Shown here piece by piece: positions 1-7,533 of a DNA stretch of 38,497 nucleotides. The position numbers were made by a program, and so were the translations under genes. The stretch comes from Myxococcales bacterium (GTDB taxonomy: Bacteria; Myxococcota_A; Polyangia; Polyangiales; Houyiibacteriaceae). Position 1 is the stretch's first letter. Every line of letters begins with the position of its first letter. The notes under the pieces were generated by a model. That model searched no databases and had not been told where the DNA came from. It was given only the letters and a program-made list of their open reading frames with translations. The stretch spans positions 1-38,497 of the forward strand of contig JAOTVB010000023.1 of assembly GCA_029863605.1 (NCBI GenBank), in the 5' to 3' direction.

Positions 1-475
1 GCCAGGGGGCGCTCAACAATCCGAGCGCCGCGCAGGGGAGGCTCACTTCGTCGGGGATCTCCATCCACTCGAGGTCGACGAAGGTCACGATGAGCAAGCC
101 ACCCGCGAAGATGAAATAAAGGAGCGCCTCGATGGTCGCATCGAGCAGCAAGGTCTCGGGACCGGCTCGAAGGATCCAGATCTGCGCGATGGCGACGCAA
201 AGCACGGCTGACAGAAGCTCGACGGCTGGGTACCGCACGGAGATTCGCGCTCCACAACAATCGGCCTTTCCGCGAAGGGCAAGCCAGCCGAGGATCGGCA
301 CGTTCTGCCAAGCGCGAATCGCCGTACCGCAACCTGGGCAATGGCTGGGCGGGCTCACCACCGACATGCCGCGCGGCCACCGGTAAATGGCGACGTTGAA
401 AAAGCTCCCCCATGCGGCGCCCCAGGCGAACGCCGCCAGCCACACGAACCAGCGAGGTATCTCGGACGCGAGCAT
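1..475 (-). CDS. Prepilin peptidase (A24 family), 3' end missing
   Basis: Membrane aspartic protease that cleaves, and in many members N-methylates, type IV prepilins and type II secretion pseudopilins. The visible 158 residues start at ATG 475. They hold a first membrane helix with GSFFNVAIYRWPRG (residues 23-36), the cytoplasmic zinc-binding loop (SHCPGCG, C46 and C49), QNVPILGWL, RISVRYPAVELL, and the first catalytic Asp (D134) in FVDLEWMEIPDE. The second zinc pair is odd: instead of CxxC the sequence reads GKADCCG, so the third cysteine is Ala and a neighbouring residue is Cys (C73, C74). The second catalytic GxGD lies beyond the left edge, so full activity cannot be judged. It is divergent from proB, with 99 bp between the starts. 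No pilus genes are visible. Family assignment is firm; substrate class is unknown. Confidence 0.9.
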   Translation of the reverse strand, partial: MLASEIPRWFVWLAAFAWGAAWGSFFNVAIYRWPRGMSVVSPPSHCPGCGTAIRAWQNVPILGWLALRGKADCCGARISVRYPAVELLSAVLCVAIAQIWILRAGPETLLLDATIEALLYFIFAGGLLIVTFVDLEWMEIPDEVSLPCAALGLLSAPW

Positions 476-574
476 GACGGAATGCTAGCAGTGGCGGGTT
501 GCGGCGTCGGGTTCTTTGCAGGTGGACCCACCCCGGTTGCAGGATGGCGAAGAGGATGCGATCCAGAGGCTGAC

Positions 575-1702
575 ATGACCGGTGATAAGACCCGAGCGGC
601 CCTTCGCGACTGCAAGCGAATCGTGGTGAAGATCGGCAGCCGCGCGCTTTGTGCGGATGGGGGCCGGTACGGGCTCGTGGCCGAGCAGGTCGCGACTCAA
701 GTGAGGGCGGGGCGCAAAGTCGTGCTGGTGTCCTCAGGCGCCGTGGCGTTGGGGCGCGAGCGTCTGGGGTTTGCCGATCGGCCGAAAAAGGTTGCACGAC
801 TGCAGGCGGCTGCGGCTGCGGGTCAGTCGCTGTTGATGCGAGCCTACGAAGACGCTTTCGAGGCACTCGGGATTCACGTGGCGCAGGTGTTGTTGACCCA
901 CGATGCGGTCAGTGATCGCGACCGGTATTTGCACGCGCGGCGCGCGATCGACGAGCTTCTGAAGCTTGGCGTGGTCCCCATCATCAACGAGAACGACACC
1001 GTGTCGATCGAGGAGCTTCGCTTTGGCGACAACGATCAGCTGGCAGCGATGGTGTGCACGCTCATCGGCGCGGATCTACTGGTGATGTTGAGCGATGTGG
1101 AGGGCATCCTCGACGACGAGAATCGACGCATCTCGCTGGTCGCCAATGTGAGCGACATCGAGCACTTCATCAGACCGCCCGAAGACGACCTAGGCCTCGG
1201 GGGCATGCAGTCCAAGGTCGAAGCCGCACGTCGCGCCACGCTGCACGGGTTGCCCGTCGTCGTAGGGCCGGCGGCCTCTGCGGGCTTCCTCGCGTCTTTG
1301 ATGAACGGCGACGATGTCGGCACGCTGCTCCTTCCAGATGGCTCCCCATTGCCGAGCCGAAAGCATTGGATCGCCTACACGCTAAAACCGAGCGGCCGCG
1401 TCGTCGTCGACGAGGGTGCGCGCAAGGCCCTCGAAGAGCGTAACTCTAGCCTCCTTCCGGCGGGTATCGTGTCGGTCACCGGAACGTTTGGGGTTGGAGA
1501 CGCGGTTTCGATCGTCACCGAACGCGGTGACGAAGTTGCGCGCGGCCTCGTCAGGTATAGCGCTTCCGAGGTGACCCAACTCGCCGGAGGCCAAAGCCGC
1601 CAGATCGCCGAGCGAATCGGGAACCACGCAGGAGACGAAGTCGTGCACCGCGACGACATGGTTCTTTTGAGAAAAGGTGCTAGCTTCACGGGCTATGAGT
1701 GA
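575..1702 (+). CDS. proB: Glutamate 5-kinase
   Basis: First step of proline synthesis: ATP-dependent phosphorylation of glutamate in the cytoplasm. The 375 residues comprise an amino-acid kinase domain (about 13-260) and a C-terminal PUA domain (about 276-360), the usual long form. Visible motifs are IVVKIGS (16-22), VSSGAVALGR (52-61), NENDTVS (138-144), FGDNDQLAA and LSDVEGIL. The loop usually read as GTGGM is GLGGM here, Thr replaced by Leu208, next to the ATP site. The start at 575 was chosen because AGAGG (565-569) sits 5 nt upstream and the family N-terminus begins there; the reading frame is open further upstream but that stretch is not ProB-like. The stop overlaps the proA start by 8 nt, so translation is probably coupled. 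Confidence 0.96.
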   Translation: MTGDKTRAALRDCKRIVVKIGSRALCADGGRYGLVAEQVATQVRAGRKVVLVSSGAVALGRERLGFADRPKKVARLQAAAAAGQSLLMRAYEDAFEALGIHVAQVLLTHDAVSDRDRYLHARRAIDELLKLGVVPIINENDTVSIEELRFGDNDQLAAMVCTLIGADLLVMLSDVEGILDDENRRISLVANVSDIEHFIRPPEDDLGLGGMQSKVEAARRATLHGLPVVVGPAASAGFLASLMNGDDVGTLLLPDGSPLPSRKHWIAYTLKPSGRVVVDEGARKALEERNSSLLPAGIVSVTGTFGVGDAVSIVTERGDEVARGLVRYSASEVTQLAGGQSRQIAERIGNHAGDEVVHRDDMVLLRKGASFTGYE

Positions 1703-2960
1703 TGAGCTCACAACGCTCGTGACCGACTTGGCGGTGCGCGCCAAAAAGGCTTCTCGTGCGCTTGCGATCGCGAGCACGGACGAGAAGAACGCCGTCTTGC
1801 GTCGTGCGGCGGATGCGCTCCGTGGTGAGCCCGGTGAGCGCGTGCTCGAGGCCAACGCCAAGGACATGGTCGCAGCCGAAGAGATGGGGATCTCGAAGGC
1901 AATGCTCGACCGCCTGCGCTTGGATCGAAAGCGTCTCGATGGTGTCGCCGAAGGGGTCGACCAAGTGGCGTCTCTTCCAGACCCCGTGGGCACGCTCGTC
2001 GAAGAGCGCGTGCTCGACAACGGGCTGCGCATCGCAAAAATGAGAGCACCTCTCGGACTGATCGGGATCATCTATGAATCGCGGCCGAACGTGACCGCGG
2101 ACGCCGCGTCGCTGTGCCTCAAGAGTGGCAATACAGTACTGTTGCGCGGCGGAAAAGAGGCGTTCCATAGCAATCAGGCGATCGCGAAAATCTTCGTCGA
2201 CGCACTACGCCAGGAAGGGCTGCCTTCCGAAGCGGTGACGCTCCTGCCGACGACCGATCGAGAAGCGACTTTGGTGATGATCGGTCTTGATGGTATCCTA
2301 GATATGGTCATTCCCCGAGGTGGAGAAGGATTGATACGCTTCGTCGCTGAGCACGCAAGAGTTCCCGTCATTCAACACTACAAAGGTGTCTGTCACGTTT
2401 TCGTCGACTCGACCGCCGACCAGAAGATGGCCCTCGACATCGCGCTCAACGCGAAAGTTCAACGGCCAGGCGTGTGCAACGCAATGGAGACGCTCTTGGT
2501 TGATGAGGCTGTTGCTGCGACGTTTCTTCCAAAGCTCGGCCAAGCCATGAAAAGAAAGGGCGTCGAGATTCACGCTGACGAAAGAGCTGCCGGGTATCTC
2601 AATGGCGTCAAGCGTGCGAGCGCCGAAGACTGGGACACCGAATACCTCGATCTCGTTCTCAACGTCGGTGTGGTCGATGGAATCGATGCCGCGATCGAAC
2701 ACGTGGCCAAGCATGGTTCGAACCACACCGAGGCGATTATCACCGAAGACCACGAGCATGCAGACCGTTGGTTGCGCGAAGTCGACGCGAGCCTCGTGCT
2801 CGTCAATGCGTCGACCCGTTTCAACGATGGGTTCGCTTTGGGCTTGGGCGCCGAGATCGGCATTTCGACCACCAAACTCCACGCATACGGCCCAATGGGT
2901 CTCGCTGAGCTTTGTACTCTGAAATGGGTCGGCCAGGGAGAGGGCCAAGTCCGGGAGTAA
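1695..2960 (+). CDS. proA: Glutamate-5-semialdehyde dehydrogenase (gamma-glutamyl phosphate reductase)
   Basis: Second step of proline synthesis: NADPH-dependent reduction of glutamyl-5-phosphate, the ProB product, probably with channelling between the two enzymes. The 421 residues match the family length. The aldehyde dehydrogenase fold shows GIIYESRPNVT (124-134), KSGNTVLLRGGKEA (143-156), IPRGGEGLIRF (206-216) and the catalytic cysteine C261 in RPGVCNAMETL. Start ATG 1695 lies inside the last codons of proB. The next gene, rsfS, begins 17 bp after the stop, so proA is likely part of the same transcript. In many bacteria nadD sits between proA and rsfS; it is not present here. Confidence 0.97.
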   Translation: MSDELTTLVTDLAVRAKKASRALAIASTDEKNAVLRRAADALRGEPGERVLEANAKDMVAAEEMGISKAMLDRLRLDRKRLDGVAEGVDQVASLPDPVGTLVEERVLDNGLRIAKMRAPLGLIGIIYESRPNVTADAASLCLKSGNTVLLRGGKEAFHSNQAIAKIFVDALRQEGLPSEAVTLLPTTDREATLVMIGLDGILDMVIPRGGEGLIRFVAEHARVPVIQHYKGVCHVFVDSTADQKMALDIALNAKVQRPGVCNAMETLLVDEAVAATFLPKLGQAMKRKGVEIHADERAAGYLNGVKRASAEDWDTEYLDLVLNVGVVDGIDAAIEHVAKHGSNHTEAIITEDHEHADRWLREVDASLVLVNASTRFNDGFALGLGAEIGISTTKLHAYGPMGLAELCTLKWVGQGEGQVRE

Positions 2961-2962
2961 AA

Positions 2963-2970
2963 AAGGAGGA
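2963..2970 (+). promoter_or_regulatory. Shine-Dalgarno of rsfS fixing a TTG start
   Basis: The sequence AAGGAGGA is a full match to the anti-SD and lies 7 nt before TTG 2978. There is no ATG or GTG at a better position, and residues after this TTG lead directly into the RsfS fold. This supports the TTG start. Confidence 0.85.
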
Positions 2971-2977
2971 AGTCTAG

Positions 2978-3421
2978 TTGGCAAATCAAGCGGAAGGTGC
3001 ACGACTCAAAACAGAATCGAGCTCCCCTTCGAGCCAAACTCCAGTGGTTGGCCGTGAGCTAGCCCTGAAGATCGCCGAGGCAGCGCTCGAGAAGAAGGCG
3101 ACCCGAATCGAGATCATCGATGTGCGAGACAAAGTCGACTACACGGACTACGTCGTGGTGATGAGTGGTCGAAGCGATCGGCAGGTCGCTGCGATTGCAG
3201 GAGGCGTCGAGGAAGATCTCAAGCACAAGTACGGGGCGCGGTGCTCGGGGGTGGAAGGGCTGCCCCAGGGCAACTGGGTGCTGCTCGACTTTGGTGACGT
3301 GGTGGTGCACATCTTTCATCAAGACACCCGCGGATACTATGACCTCGAAGCGCTGTGGCTGGATGCGGACCGAGTCGAGTTCGAAGGTCAGCAGGCGAAC
3401 GAGGGATTTGTCTTTCCGTAA
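2978..3421 (+). CDS. rsfS: Ribosomal silencing factor RsfS (Iojap/DUF143)
   Basis: RsfS binds ribosomal protein L14 on the large subunit and blocks subunit joining when nutrients are scarce. The protein has 147 residues: a polar N-terminal extension of about 25 residues, then the nucleotidyltransferase-like fold typical of the family. Recognisable stretches are DYTDYVVVMSGRSDRQV, GVEGLPQGNWVLLDFGDVVVH, and the C-terminal FHQDTRGYYDLEALW. It starts with TTG behind a perfect Shine-Dalgarno. The downstream neighbour rlmH is the usual partner of rsfS across bacteria and starts 12 bp after the stop. Confidence 0.95.
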   Translation: MANQAEGARLKTESSSPSSQTPVVGRELALKIAEAALEKKATRIEIIDVRDKVDYTDYVVVMSGRSDRQVAAIAGGVEEDLKHKYGARCSGVEGLPQGNWVLLDFGDVVVHIFHQDTRGYYDLEALWLDADRVEFEGQQANEGFVFP

Positions 3422-3433
3422 AGTCTTCGTGTC

Positions 3434-3874
3434 GTGCGCGTACGCATCATTGCCGTTGGGAAAGCGAAGGATCGGAGCCTTCGAGTCATGCTCGATGACT
3501 ACTACGCACGCATCGGGCGCTACGCAAAGTTCGAAGAGATCGAAATCAAGGACGGAGATGCAGTCGAAGTAGCCGAGAAGCTTTCGCGGCACATTCCCGA
3601 TCGCTCTAGAGTCGTCGCCCTCGAAGTCGACGGACGCGTCCTCGGTAGCCATGACCTCGCCAAGTGGCTCGGTCGTGCCGAGAACGATTCCATCCAAACC
3701 GTCGTCTTTCTGATCGGAGGCGCTTACGGCTTGCCGCAAGACGTCTCGAGGAGCGCCGACCTTCGCTTGTCCCTTTCGGCCTTGACCTTGCCACACCGAC
3801 TGGCACGCCTGGTGCTCGCCGAACAAATCTACCGTGGATTCTCCATCCTCCGGAGCGAGCCCTACGACCACTAA
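3434..3874 (+). CDS. rlmH: 23S rRNA (pseudouridine1915-N3)-methyltransferase
   Basis: SPOUT-class methyltransferase that uses S-adenosylmethionine to methylate pseudouridine 1915 in helix 69 of 23S rRNA on assembled 70S ribosomes. The 146 residues are slightly shorter than the roughly 155 of the E. coli enzyme. The AdoMet-binding knot is clear: FLIGGAYGLPQDV, then LPHRLARLVLAEQIYRG and the C-terminal SILRSEPYDH. The start is GTG 3434, with no convincing Shine-Dalgarno upstream. It sits 12 bp after rsfS and 48 bp before comF. Confidence 0.95.
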   Translation: MRVRIIAVGKAKDRSLRVMLDDYYARIGRYAKFEEIEIKDGDAVEVAEKLSRHIPDRSRVVALEVDGRVLGSHDLAKWLGRAENDSIQTVVFLIGGAYGLPQDVSRSADLRLSLSALTLPHRLARLVLAEQIYRGFSILRSEPYDH

Positions 3875-3922
3875 AGATTCGCGAGCTCGCAACGCACTTC
3901 CCGTCTGGCCGATACCCAAAGA

Positions 3923-4549
3923 ATGCAGGCGATCGTCTCCGGGCTCTTGGACCTCATCGCACCACACCGTTGTGCGGCCTGCGACCGCGCCAGCGACATG
4001 GAAGGATGGGTCCTCTGTCGTCCTTGCGACGCACTGGTCGAGCGCCATGACAGCACCGGCGCTGTATTCGAGTACGGTGGGCCAGTCGCCGCCGCCATTC
4101 GGCGCTTCAAGTACGAGGGACGCAGCGAGCTTGGCCGCGCGCTCGGTGCACAGATGGCAGAGGAGGCGCTTGTTTGGGCGGGGCGCGTCGACGGGGTCGT
4201 TCCGGTTCCCCTCCATTGGCGAAGGCGACGCGCGCGCGGGTACGACCAGGCAGCCTTACTGGCAAAGCCGGTTGCGCGCGCATTGGAGGCGCCTGCCTGG
4301 TTTCGGTGTCTACACCGCATCCGCAATACACCCAGCCAGGTAAATCTTCCTCACGCCGCTCGTCTTCAAAACGTCCAAGGGGCATTCCAGTCACGTGCGC
4401 TGGCGGGGTCACCACGTCTTTTGCTCGTGGACGACGTCCGCACGACTGGGGCCACGCTGGCTGCGGCTGCAGATGCGCTTCGAGCGGCCGGTGCTGGCGA
4501 TGTTCAGGCGCTCGTGTTGGCGGTTCGCGTTCTCGGCCGGGCAACGTAA
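3923..4549 (+). CDS. comF: ComF family phosphoribosyltransferase-like protein
   Basis: ComF proteins couple an N-terminal zinc finger to a type I phosphoribosyltransferase fold and are needed for natural DNA uptake in several bacteria; the reaction is not established. The 208 residues show zinc ligands C17, C20, C32 and C35, then AIRRFKYEGR, VVPVPLHWRRRRARGYDQA, and the PRPP loop LLLVDDVRTTGATL near residue 168. The gene follows rlmH in the same orientation. Whether this organism is naturally competent cannot be told here; the partial prepilin peptidase at the left edge could be relevant, but that is inference. Confidence 0.9.
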   Translation: MQAIVSGLLDLIAPHRCAACDRASDMEGWVLCRPCDALVERHDSTGAVFEYGGPVAAAIRRFKYEGRSELGRALGAQMAEEALVWAGRVDGVVPVPLHWRRRRARGYDQAALLAKPVARALEAPAWFRCLHRIRNTPSQVNLPHAARLQNVQGAFQSRALAGSPRLLLVDDVRTTGATLAAAADALRAAGAGDVQALVLAVRVLGRAT

Positions 4550-4558
4550 AGTTCGAGT

Positions 4559-5365
4559 GTGCGATGGCTTTTCGTCGTGTGCCTCTGCTTGAGTGCCTGT
4601 GCCAAGCCGGAGGCGGTCCAAGATCCACTGGAGTACCTTCGTGTCGGGGTTGACCCGCGCATCGAAGGGCTTGCGGTCATGCGGGATCTCGAAAGTGACG
4701 GTTACCGAATCGACCGGCGCATCGACGAGCCGCGATACTTCGCCTTCGACGCAACTCGTCGGCCGAATTCGACGGTTCGGATCATCACCGCGCGAGGTCC
4801 GGCCCTCTCGCTGCAGACGCCCGATGTCCGGGCACCTCATCGGGCAGAGGTCGCGTTGGCGCCTGATCCGCGGCCTGATTTCGACCGTGACGGCCATCCC
4901 GACATCCTCATCGTCATGCGGGAGCCCGACCGAACGTGCTTGGCCTGGGTGGAAGTCGATGCTGAAGGATTCGTATCTTCGGTCTTTCGACCGCAGACCG
5001 AGTGGGGCGAGAGACCGTGTGTGATCGAGGTCGACCGAACCTGGCCGCGTTTGTTGGTGGAGGTGTCGGTGCCCGATCCCCCCACGGGGAACGCTCGCGT
5101 GAGTATTCTTGTCCGGGCTTCGGTGCGCGACTGGGAGATCGACGATTCGCCGAGCGCCCAAAGACGCTGGGAGCGCGAAATTCAACGCCGAGAGACCGCA
5201 CTCGTCGCAGCTGAATCGGCTGCCGATTCGGTCACAGTCGAACGCCTCCGTGCGGAGCTCGCCTGGATCGAACGCTTACGCAGGTCCGAAGAGTCGGTCG
5301 ATGCAGGTGTTCTCGAAATGGAGCCCGTGCTAGAGGCGGCTGGCGATGGCGAAGAAGCGCGTTGA
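4559..5365 (+). CDS. Putative lipoprotein of unknown function
   Basis: The 268-residue protein starts at GTG 4559, 9 bp after comF. It has a short signal peptide with lipobox LSAC (C14), so it should be lipid-anchored outside the inner membrane. The middle contains DFDRDGHPDILIV (about 109-121), a short Asp-rich motif like those of calcium-binding FG-GAP or VCBS repeats, but only one copy is seen. The last 70 residues (from about 199) are rich in Arg, Glu and Ala with heptad-like spacing (RRWEREIQRRET...) and may form a coiled coil. The 3' end overlaps smpB by 20 nt. I recognise no family beyond the lipoprotein signal; it could be lineage-specific. Confidence 0.75.
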   Translation: MRWLFVVCLCLSACAKPEAVQDPLEYLRVGVDPRIEGLAVMRDLESDGYRIDRRIDEPRYFAFDATRRPNSTVRIITARGPALSLQTPDVRAPHRAEVALAPDPRPDFDRDGHPDILIVMREPDRTCLAWVEVDAEGFVSSVFRPQTEWGERPCVIEVDRTWPRLLVEVSVPDPPTGNARVSILVRASVRDWEIDDSPSAQRRWEREIQRRETALVAAESAADSVTVERLRAELAWIERLRRSEESVDAGVLEMEPVLEAAGDGEEAR

Positions 5366-5834
5366 CAAGGGCGTGGCGGGGATGGAGCTCCTGGTATGTC
5401 GCAATCCCAAGGCCGCAAAGCGCTATGACATCGAGGAGCGATTTGAGGCTGGCTTGGTGCTCTATGGCTCGGAGGTCAAGAGCCTTCGCGCGCGCCGGGC
5501 CAACTTGGAAGGTTCCTATGCGCGACTCGACGCGGGGGAGCTCTTTTTGTACGGCATGCACGTGGCGCAGTACGACCAAGCAGGCCATGCAGGACACGTG
5601 CCGCTTCGACGCCGCAAGCTCCTAATGCACCGGCACGAGATCGAAAAGCTACGGGGGCGCCTGACCACCAAGGGCTACGCGCTGATCCCATTGCAGGTGT
5701 ACTTCAAGAACGGGGTGGCGAAGGTGCAGCTCGGACTCGGACGCGGCAAAAAGAAGGGCGACGAGCGCGAAGCGATTCGCCGCCAAGAAGACCTCAAAGA
5801 AGCGCGCGCGGCAATGCAACGTCACAAGGGATGA
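5346..5834 (+). CDS. smpB: SsrA-binding protein SmpB
   Basis: SmpB binds tmRNA and brings it to stalled ribosomes for trans-translation. The 162 residues show family signatures: KAAKRYDIEERFEAGLVL, GSEVKSLRARRANLEGSYA, RRRKLLMHRHEIEKL, and the basic C-terminal tail (LGRGKKKGDEREAIRRQ) that enters the mRNA channel. I kept ATG 5346 because many SmpB proteins begin MAKK; ATG 5382 is an alternative that would remove the overlap with the lipoprotein gene. The tmRNA gene ssrA is not in this window. The stop overlaps the next gene by 4 nt (ATGA). Confidence 0.96.
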   Translation: MAKKRVDKGVAGMELLVCRNPKAAKRYDIEERFEAGLVLYGSEVKSLRARRANLEGSYARLDAGELFLYGMHVAQYDQAGHAGHVPLRRRKLLMHRHEIEKLRGRLTTKGYALIPLQVYFKNGVAKVQLGLGRGKKKGDEREAIRRQEDLKEARAAMQRHKG

Positions 5835-6097
5835 TCGTGGAGATCGAGCTCGACGGAGGCCACAAGGCGGAGATTCACTCACTCGAACGCAATGTCTTGA
5901 CCTTTTGGAGCTCGCGCGCGTTTCCACCGGGTGCGCCAGTGCGATTTGGCGTCTTGATCGGCGAGCACCGGAGAGTGTTCGAAGGCCGGAGCATCGGCGC
6001 GAGGCGAGTAGAGGGCGACCGCTTCGAGGTACGGATGCGCTTCGTGAACCTCCGTCGCGGCGACCGAGAGGGCCTACTCGCCGCAATCGAGAGTTAG
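5831..6097 (+). CDS. Small PilZ-like domain protein
   Basis: An 88-residue protein, translationally coupled to smpB by an ATGA overlap. The spacing of NVLTFWSSRAFPPGAPVRF followed by FEGRSIGARRVEGD and the end RMRFVNLRRGDREGLLAAI resembles the PilZ beta-barrel. The N-terminal RxxxR motif and the (D/N)xSxxG motif that bind cyclic di-GMP are not present, so it probably does not bind this nucleotide. It is the last gene of the proB operon and ends 2 bp before the convergent thrC stop. The PilZ assignment is by pattern only and moderate. Confidence 0.6.
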   Translation: MIVEIELDGGHKAEIHSLERNVLTFWSSRAFPPGAPVRFGVLIGEHRRVFEGRSIGARRVEGDRFEVRMRFVNLRRGDREGLLAAIES

Positions 6098-6099
6098 CC

Positions 6100-7452
6100 C
6101 TAGGAAAAGGGGGACGGTCCCCTTTGTTGGTCTAAGGCTTTGAAGACGGACTTCTTGACGGCCTCGAAGTCGCTTGGGAGCTCGATGGGGCGGTTCGGGT
6201 GTTTGCTTTCGACTCCGGGGATCGCGTCTTCGTGGTAGCGGATCTTGAATTGGGTGAACTTGAGGCCGTTGGCGGTCGAGATCACCACCACGCGTTGGCC
6301 GGGCACGATTTCGCCACGAGCGCGCAACTTCTCGAGCGCCGCCAGCGCGACTCCGGTATGCGGGCAGGTGTAGCTCCCGGCGCGATCGGCCGCTGCCGAT
6401 GCCTCAGCCAGCTCCGACTCACTTGCCTGCTCCACGATGCCGTCGAACGCTTTGAGTGCTCGGATGGCGCGGTGGACGCTCACGGGGTTGCCGATCCGAA
6501 TGGCGCTCGCCTCGGTTTCGCCCGCAGTCATCGGCTCGAAGCTGTCCCATCCTTCTTTGTAGGCGCGATACAGGGGATTCGCTTTTTCCGCCTGCGCCAG
6601 GCAGATCCGGGGACGCTTCGAGACGACGCCGAGCTCGTACATCATGTCGAAGCCCGCACCGAGCGCTGCGACGTTCCCGAGGTTGCCTCCGGGGATGATG
6701 ATCCAGTCGGGCACCTGCCAATCGAACTGCTGCACGATCTCGATGCCGACCGTCTTTTGCCCTTCGAGCCGAAGCGAATTCTTCGAATTCGCGAGATAGA
6801 TCCCCGCTTCCTCGGAGAGCTTTTGCACGATGGTCATGCATCCGTCGAAGTCGGTGTCGAGCGCGCATACGAGGGCGCCGTTGGCGAGCGGCTGAACCAG
6901 TTGGGCGGTGGTGACCTTGCCCTTGGGCAGCAACACGACCGATGGAACCCCTGCGCTCGCACAATACGCGGCCAGCGCCGCAGATGTGTCTCCCGTCGAA
7001 GCGCATGCGATGGCGCGGATCGGCTTCCCGTCCTCGATCATCTGTTTGACGGTGCTCACCAGAACGGTCATCCCCAGGTCCTTGAAGGAACCGGTGTGAC
7101 TATTGCCGCAGTTCTTAATCCAGAGGTCGTCGAGCCCGAGAGTCTTGCCATACCTCTCGGCCCAGAACAGGTTCGTGCCTCCCTCGGCGGTCGACACTAC
7201 GTTTTCTTCGCGCAGCATCGGTTGGACCCATTCCTTCTTGCCCCAGACTCCGCTTCCGTGGGGCCAATCGCGGGTCATCCAGCGCTGATCGAACAGCTTG
7301 ATCCAGCTGGAACCGCTGCGATCTCGTAGCGCGTCGAGATCGTGATGCACTTCGAGCAGATGCCCGCAGGAAGGGCAGTTGTAGATCACCTGGTCCAGAG
7401 GGTACGTGCCGTGGCATCCGGCGATGCAACGGAATGACGCGCTGTAGCTCAT
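6100..7452 (-). CDS. thrC: Threonine synthase
   Basis: PLP enzyme that turns O-phosphohomoserine into threonine. The 450 residues start with a zinc-ribbon-like segment (C9, C13, C26, C29), followed by the PLP fold. The PLP lysine is K124 in [12 protein letters not shown], with [15 protein letters not shown] and [16 protein letters not shown] binding the phosphate and substrate. The C-terminal tail RGPSPFS is encoded by the palindrome at the 3' end and looks like an added extension. A TATACT hexamer lies 9 nt before ATG 7452 and there is no Shine-Dalgarno, which suggests a leaderless or very short leader. It stands alone; no homoserine kinase or hom gene is adjacent. Confidence 0.95.
   Translation of the reverse strand: MSYSASFRCIAGCHGTYPLDQVIYNCPSCGHLLEVHHDLDALRDRSGSSWIKLFDQRWMTRDWPHGSGVWGKKEWVQPMLREENVVSTAEGGTNLFWAERYGKTLGLDDLWIKNCGNSHTGSFKDLGMTVLVSTVKQMIEDGKPIRAIACASTGDTSAALAAYCASAGVPSVVLLPKGKVTTAQLVQPLANGALVCALDTDFDGCMTIVQKLSEEAGIYLANSKNSLRLEGQKTVGIEIVQQFDWQVPDWIIIPGGNLGNVAALGAGFDMMYELGVVSKRPRICLAQAEKANPLYRAYKEGWDSFEPMTAGETEASAIRIGNPVSVHRAIRALKAFDGIVEQASESELAEASAAADRAGSYTCPHTGVALAALEKLRARGEIVPGQRVVVISTANGLKFTQFKIRYHEDAIPGVESKHPNRPIELPSDFEAVKKSVFKALDQQRGPSPFS
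6104..6126. repeat. GC-rich palindrome at the convergent pilZ-like/thrC 3' ends
   Basis: The core GGGGACGGTCCCC (6110-6122), flanked by an A-run on the left and TTT on the right, is a near-perfect inverted repeat. It lies inside the last codons of thrC and just after the PilZ-like stop. The A and T flanks on opposite sides mean a transcript from either strand would form a G/C stem followed by U residues, so it could act as a bidirectional terminator. The composition also resembles short REP-type palindromes. Only one copy is visible here. Confidence 0.6.
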
Positions 7453-7461
7453 GGGAGCCGC

Positions 7462-7467
7462 AGTATA
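7462..7467 (-). promoter_or_regulatory. Putative -10 element of thrC
   Basis: On the minus strand TATACT is followed by 9 nt (GCGGCTCCC) and then the thrC ATG. A start site 6-8 nt after the hexamer would leave almost no leader. No good -35 is visible at 17 nt. Confidence 0.5.
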
Positions 7468-7533
7468 GGCGGTTCATCCCCAGGCGCACATCGCCTGCTG
7501 CAGTCAGAGAGCCACGCAGACAGCGTGCTGCGC

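Noticed and set aside
3059-4216. A 385-codon open frame on the minus strand opposite rsfS, rlmH and comF.
   Set aside because: It is antisense to three clear family genes and its composition is typical of a high-GC shadow.
6199-7329. A 376-codon open frame on the plus strand opposite thrC.
   Set aside because: thrC has all catalytic motifs; the opposite frame has none and mirrors codon bias.
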